Source: Cryobacterium algoricola (GTDB taxonomy: Bacteria > Actinomycetota > Actinomycetes > Actinomycetales > Microbacteriaceae). From it: a DNA stretch of 64,000 nt. A program made the translations under genes and the position numbers. The stretch covers positions 310,001 to 374,000 of the forward strand of contig NZ_SOFG01000004.1 in assembly GCF_004402485.1 (NCBI RefSeq). The letters are read 5' to 3'. Numbering within the stretch: position 1 is the stretch's first letter; every line of letters begins with the position of its first letter. The notes under the pieces were generated by a model, which saw nothing but the letters and a program-made list of their open reading frames with translations, was not told the DNA's origin and did no database searches. Shown piece by piece: positions 62,098 through 64,000 of the stretch.

Positions 62098-62127
62098 AAA
62101 GGGGCCCCACCGAAGTGGGACCCCTTT
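62098..62127. terminator. Bidirectional terminator between the FUSC gene and yceI
   Basis: AAAGGGG-C-CCCAC, loop CGAA, GTGGG-A-CCCCTTT with one mismatch. On the minus strand it is followed by a T-run, so it is a good terminator for yceI and a weaker one for the plus-strand FUSC gene. Confidence 0.75.
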
Positions 62128-62142
62128 CACGAACCGGGAAGA

Positions 62143-62706
62143 CTACGCCTGGTTGAGGACGGCCTGCAGTTCGATGGTGATGGTGACCTTGTCGCCGAGG
62201 AGGAAGCCACCGGTCTCAAGTGCCGCGTTGTAGTTGAGGCCGAAGTCGGCGCGGGTGATCTCGGCCTTGGCCGTTGCACCGGCCTTGTAGTTGCCGTACG
62301 GGTCGGTGCCGAAGCCGCCGAACTCGAAGTCGAAGGTGACGGGCTTGGTGACGCCCTTGATCGTGAGGTTGCCGTCGACGAGGAACTCGCCCTTGACTTC
62401 ACGGACACCGGTGGAGACGAAGTCGATCGTCGGGTAGGTCTCGGCCTCGAAGAAGTCGCCGGTACGGAGGTGACCGTCGCGGTTGGCCTCGTTGGTGTTG
62501 ATCGAAGCGACGTCTGCCGAGGCGGTGACGACGGAGTCGAGGGGGTTCTCGCCGGTGACGAAAGTCGCCGCGAAGCTGTCGAACGTGCCCTTGACCTTGC
62601 TGATCATGATGTGGCGGATGCTGAAGCCGACCTCGGAGTGGGTCGGGTCGATGGTCCAGGTTCCGGCCTTGTAGCCCGGGATGGTCGTCGCGGTGGTTTC
62701 GGTCAT
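62143..62706 (-). CDS. YceI family lipid-binding protein
   Basis: 187 residues of the YceI lipocalin-like fold. Conserved TWTIDPTHSEVGFSIRHIMISKVKG (parts WTIDPTHSEVGFSIRH), SVVTASADVASINTNEANRDGHLRTGDFFE (parts TNEANRDGHLR) and AEITRADFGLNYN. No signal peptide was seen, so it is probably cytosolic. ATG behind GAGGAG. Binds polyisoprenoid-like lipids in other family members; ligand unknown here. Confidence 0.93.
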   Translation of the reverse strand: MTETTATTIPGYKAGTWTIDPTHSEVGFSIRHIMISKVKGTFDSFAATFVTGENPLDSVVTASADVASINTNEANRDGHLRTGDFFEAETYPTIDFVSTGVREVKGEFLVDGNLTIKGVTKPVTFDFEFGGFGTDPYGNYKAGATAKAEITRADFGLNYNAALETGGFLLGDKVTITIELQAVLNQA

Positions 62707-62820
62707 GATGCTCCTCAAGTCTGCGTGACGGATGGATCGCCGCCCTCGGATACATGCAAGCGCATAGAGAGCGGGTTTATTCCGAATCGGAGAGAATCTT
62801 CCGAAATACTTTGTCCGGAC

Positions 62821-62826
62821 TACACT
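62821..62826 (+). promoter_or_regulatory. -10 box of the MpaB-type oxygenase gene
   Basis: TACACT 22 bases before the ATG at 62849, followed by a GGGAGG ribosome site; short-leader promoter candidate. Confidence 0.35.
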
Positions 62827-62848
62827 CGGCGAGCACAGGGAGGCCGAC

Positions 62849-63640
62849 ATGCCACAGCTTCGGGACATCGCGGGCGAAGCCGTCATGCTGCTCGCGGGCG
62901 GCCGCTCCATCCTGCTCCAGCTCGCGGATCCGGCGATCGGGCACGGTGTCGCCCACCATAGCGATTTCGAGAACCGGCCCCTCGACCGGCTGGCCGGCAC
63001 CCTGAGCTACGCATACGCCGTGACCTGCGGCACTCCCGATCAGGCAAGGACCGCGGTCCGGAGGGTGAACCGCGCCCACGTTCCCGTCGTCGGTGCTGCG
63101 GCGGGCGGAGCGCCCGCGTACAACGCCTTCACGCCCGAGCTGCAACTCTGGGTCGCTGCGACGCTCTACGACTCGGCGATCGGCATGTACGAGCGGGTGT
63201 TCGGAGCGTTCGACGACACCACCGCCGAGTCCCTGTACCGGGAGTACGCGGTGCTCGGCACGGCGCTGCAAGTCCCTGAGGCGCTCTGGCCGCGGGATCG
63301 GGCGGCCTTCGCCGTGTACTGGCAGCAGCGGCTCGAGGGGCTGCGCACCGACGAGACCACGCGCGCGGTCGCCAGGCGGCTCCTGCACCCCCGGGGTGGG
63401 CCGTTCCTGCTGCGCCTGGCCATGCCCCTCGCCCGCCCGGTCACCGTGGGACTGCTGCCTCCCGCCGTGCGCGACCTGTTCGAGCTGAGCTGGTCCCCTC
63501 GACAGCAACGCCGCTTCGATCGGATGCTGCGCATCGTCGTGCGCGTCTACCCGCAGCTCCCGAGGTGGGTGCGGCACTGGCCGCGCGACCACTACCTCGG
63601 TTCCCCCGCCAGGTCGGCCGTTCCGGATCGCGTTCGCTGA
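62849..63640 (+). CDS. Oxygenase MpaB family (DUF2236) protein
   Basis: 263 residues. AVMLLAGGRSILLQLADPAIGHGVAHHSDF (parts LLAGGRSILLQLADPAIGHGV), QLWVAATLYDSAIGMYERVFG and RFDRMLRIVVRVYPQLP follow the DUF2236 pattern; the family includes the MpaB oxygenase and Lcp-type haem enzymes. A conserved histidine (HGVAHHSDF) could coordinate metal. ATG behind GGGAGG. Substrate unknown. It is followed by a DUF2252 gene. Confidence 0.85.
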   Translation: MPQLRDIAGEAVMLLAGGRSILLQLADPAIGHGVAHHSDFENRPLDRLAGTLSYAYAVTCGTPDQARTAVRRVNRAHVPVVGAAAGGAPAYNAFTPELQLWVAATLYDSAIGMYERVFGAFDDTTAESLYREYAVLGTALQVPEALWPRDRAAFAVYWQQRLEGLRTDETTRAVARRLLHPRGGPFLLRLAMPLARPVTVGLLPPAVRDLFELSWSPRQQRRFDRMLRIVVRVYPQLPRWVRHWPRDHYLGSPARSAVPDRVR

Positions 63641-63667
63641 CCTGGCCCGCTGCGCCTGCCGGAGCGA

Positions 63668-63673
63668 TACACT
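63668..63673 (+). promoter_or_regulatory. -10 box for a leaderless DUF2252 mRNA
   Basis: TACACT ends six bases before the ATG at 63680. Confidence 0.45.
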
Positions 63674-63679
63674 CTCGCA

Positions 63680-64000
63680 ATGAACAGCACGACGGACACC
63701 GTTCGCCCCACGACGGCGGGGCACGAAGAGCTCGGCCGTGCCGCGCGGCTGCGGCTGCCGCGCTCGTCGCTCGCCCGATGGGAGGCTCCGGCCGATCGCG
63801 CCGATCCGGTCGACCTCCTGTTGGGCCAGGCGCAGACGCGGGACCCGGCCCTGATCCCGCTCCGGCATGCCCGTATGGGCGTTTCGCCGTTCACCTTCTT
63901 TCGGGGAACCGCGCTCGTGATGGCCAGGGACCTGGCCGCGCTGCCGGACACGGGTCTCGAAACCCAGCTCTGCGGCGACGCACACCTCTCCAACTTCGGC
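63680..64000 (+). CDS. DUF2252 family protein, N-terminal part (runs off the right edge)
   Basis: 107 residues within the window, continuing beyond. LIPLRHARMGVSPFTFFRGTALVMARDLA (parts RHARMGVSPFTFFRGTA) and LCGDAHLSNFG are the DUF2252 signatures; the GDAHLxNFG stretch resembles the kinase-like HxDxxxxN motif of aminoglycoside-phosphotransferase-fold proteins. Function unknown. ATG at 63680, apparently leaderless. Confidence 0.88.
   Translation, partial: MNSTTDTVRPTTAGHEELGRAARLRLPRSSLARWEAPADRADPVDLLLGQAQTRDPALIPLRHARMGVSPFTFFRGTALVMARDLAALPDTGLETQLCGDAHLSNFG

Overview
The window is high-GC actinobacterial chromosome, most likely Micrococcales and probably Microbacteriaceae. The evidence is the wall-to-wall GC-rich coding, many GTG starts, actinobacterial marker proteins (SepH, DUF3000, DUF3093, DUF3159, DUF3710, DUF4193), an actinobacterial-type LexA box, and gene order shared with other Actinobacteria. 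It is essentially core genome: no insertion sequence, prophage, CRISPR array or integrase was seen.

Layout. 1-2.4 kb: start of an aldehyde dehydrogenase and a GAF/winged-helix regulator. 2.5-10.0 kb: a minus-strand run alaS-ruvX-mltG-aroC-aroK-aroB (tRNA charging, recombination/rRNA processing, glycan chain termination, late shikimate pathway), lacking the aroE often found between mltG and aroC. 10.1-16.1 kb: two small membrane proteins, rpsD, rarA, then plus-strand cyclophilin, a DUF349 protein and an AbiEi-like protein. 16.1-24.9 kb: rel, secF, secD, yajC, ruvB, ruvA, ruvC, yebC, all minus strand. 25.1-30.6 kb: DUF1697, pdxT, pdxS, a HIT protein, thrS and a HIRAN-like protein; the phosphatidylinositol/PIM genes that sit between HIT and pdxS in mycobacteria are absent. 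30.7-31.3 kb: four tRNA genes (Val-GAC, Cys-GCA, Gly-GCC on minus, Val-CAC on plus) with terminators.

31.3-37.6 kb is the most accessory-like part: two paralogous DUF4190-type membrane proteins with related upstream leaders flanking an M50-type protease, then DUF2071, an orphan PemK/MazF protein, an ammonium transporter and ZapE. 37.7-45.6 kb: a thiosulfate sulfurtransferase/SufE pair, an alpha/beta hydrolase, DUF3000, RNase D and a two-gene beta-oxidation operon (fadA-fadB). 45.7-52.7 kb: an aldo/keto reductase behind a MerR-type promoter, an SDR-family protein, dxs and aconitase. 52.9-57.3 kb: dut-DUF3710-DUF3159-P-type ATPase, with DUF3093 divergent. 57.7-64 kb: DUF4193, SepH, an SOS-box-controlled DUF6504 protein followed by an AlkZ-like DNA glycosylase and an FUSC transporter, then YceI, an MpaB-type oxygenase and the start of a DUF2252 protein.

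The best candidates for something new are the SOS box/DUF6504/AlkZ-like/FUSC cluster near 59.5-62.1 kb (possible crosslink repair plus export), the duplicated leader-plus-DUF4190 cassette around the M50 protease, the MerR-type 19-bp-spacer promoter of the aldo/keto reductase, and a set of apparently leaderless genes with a -10 box exactly six bases before the start codon.
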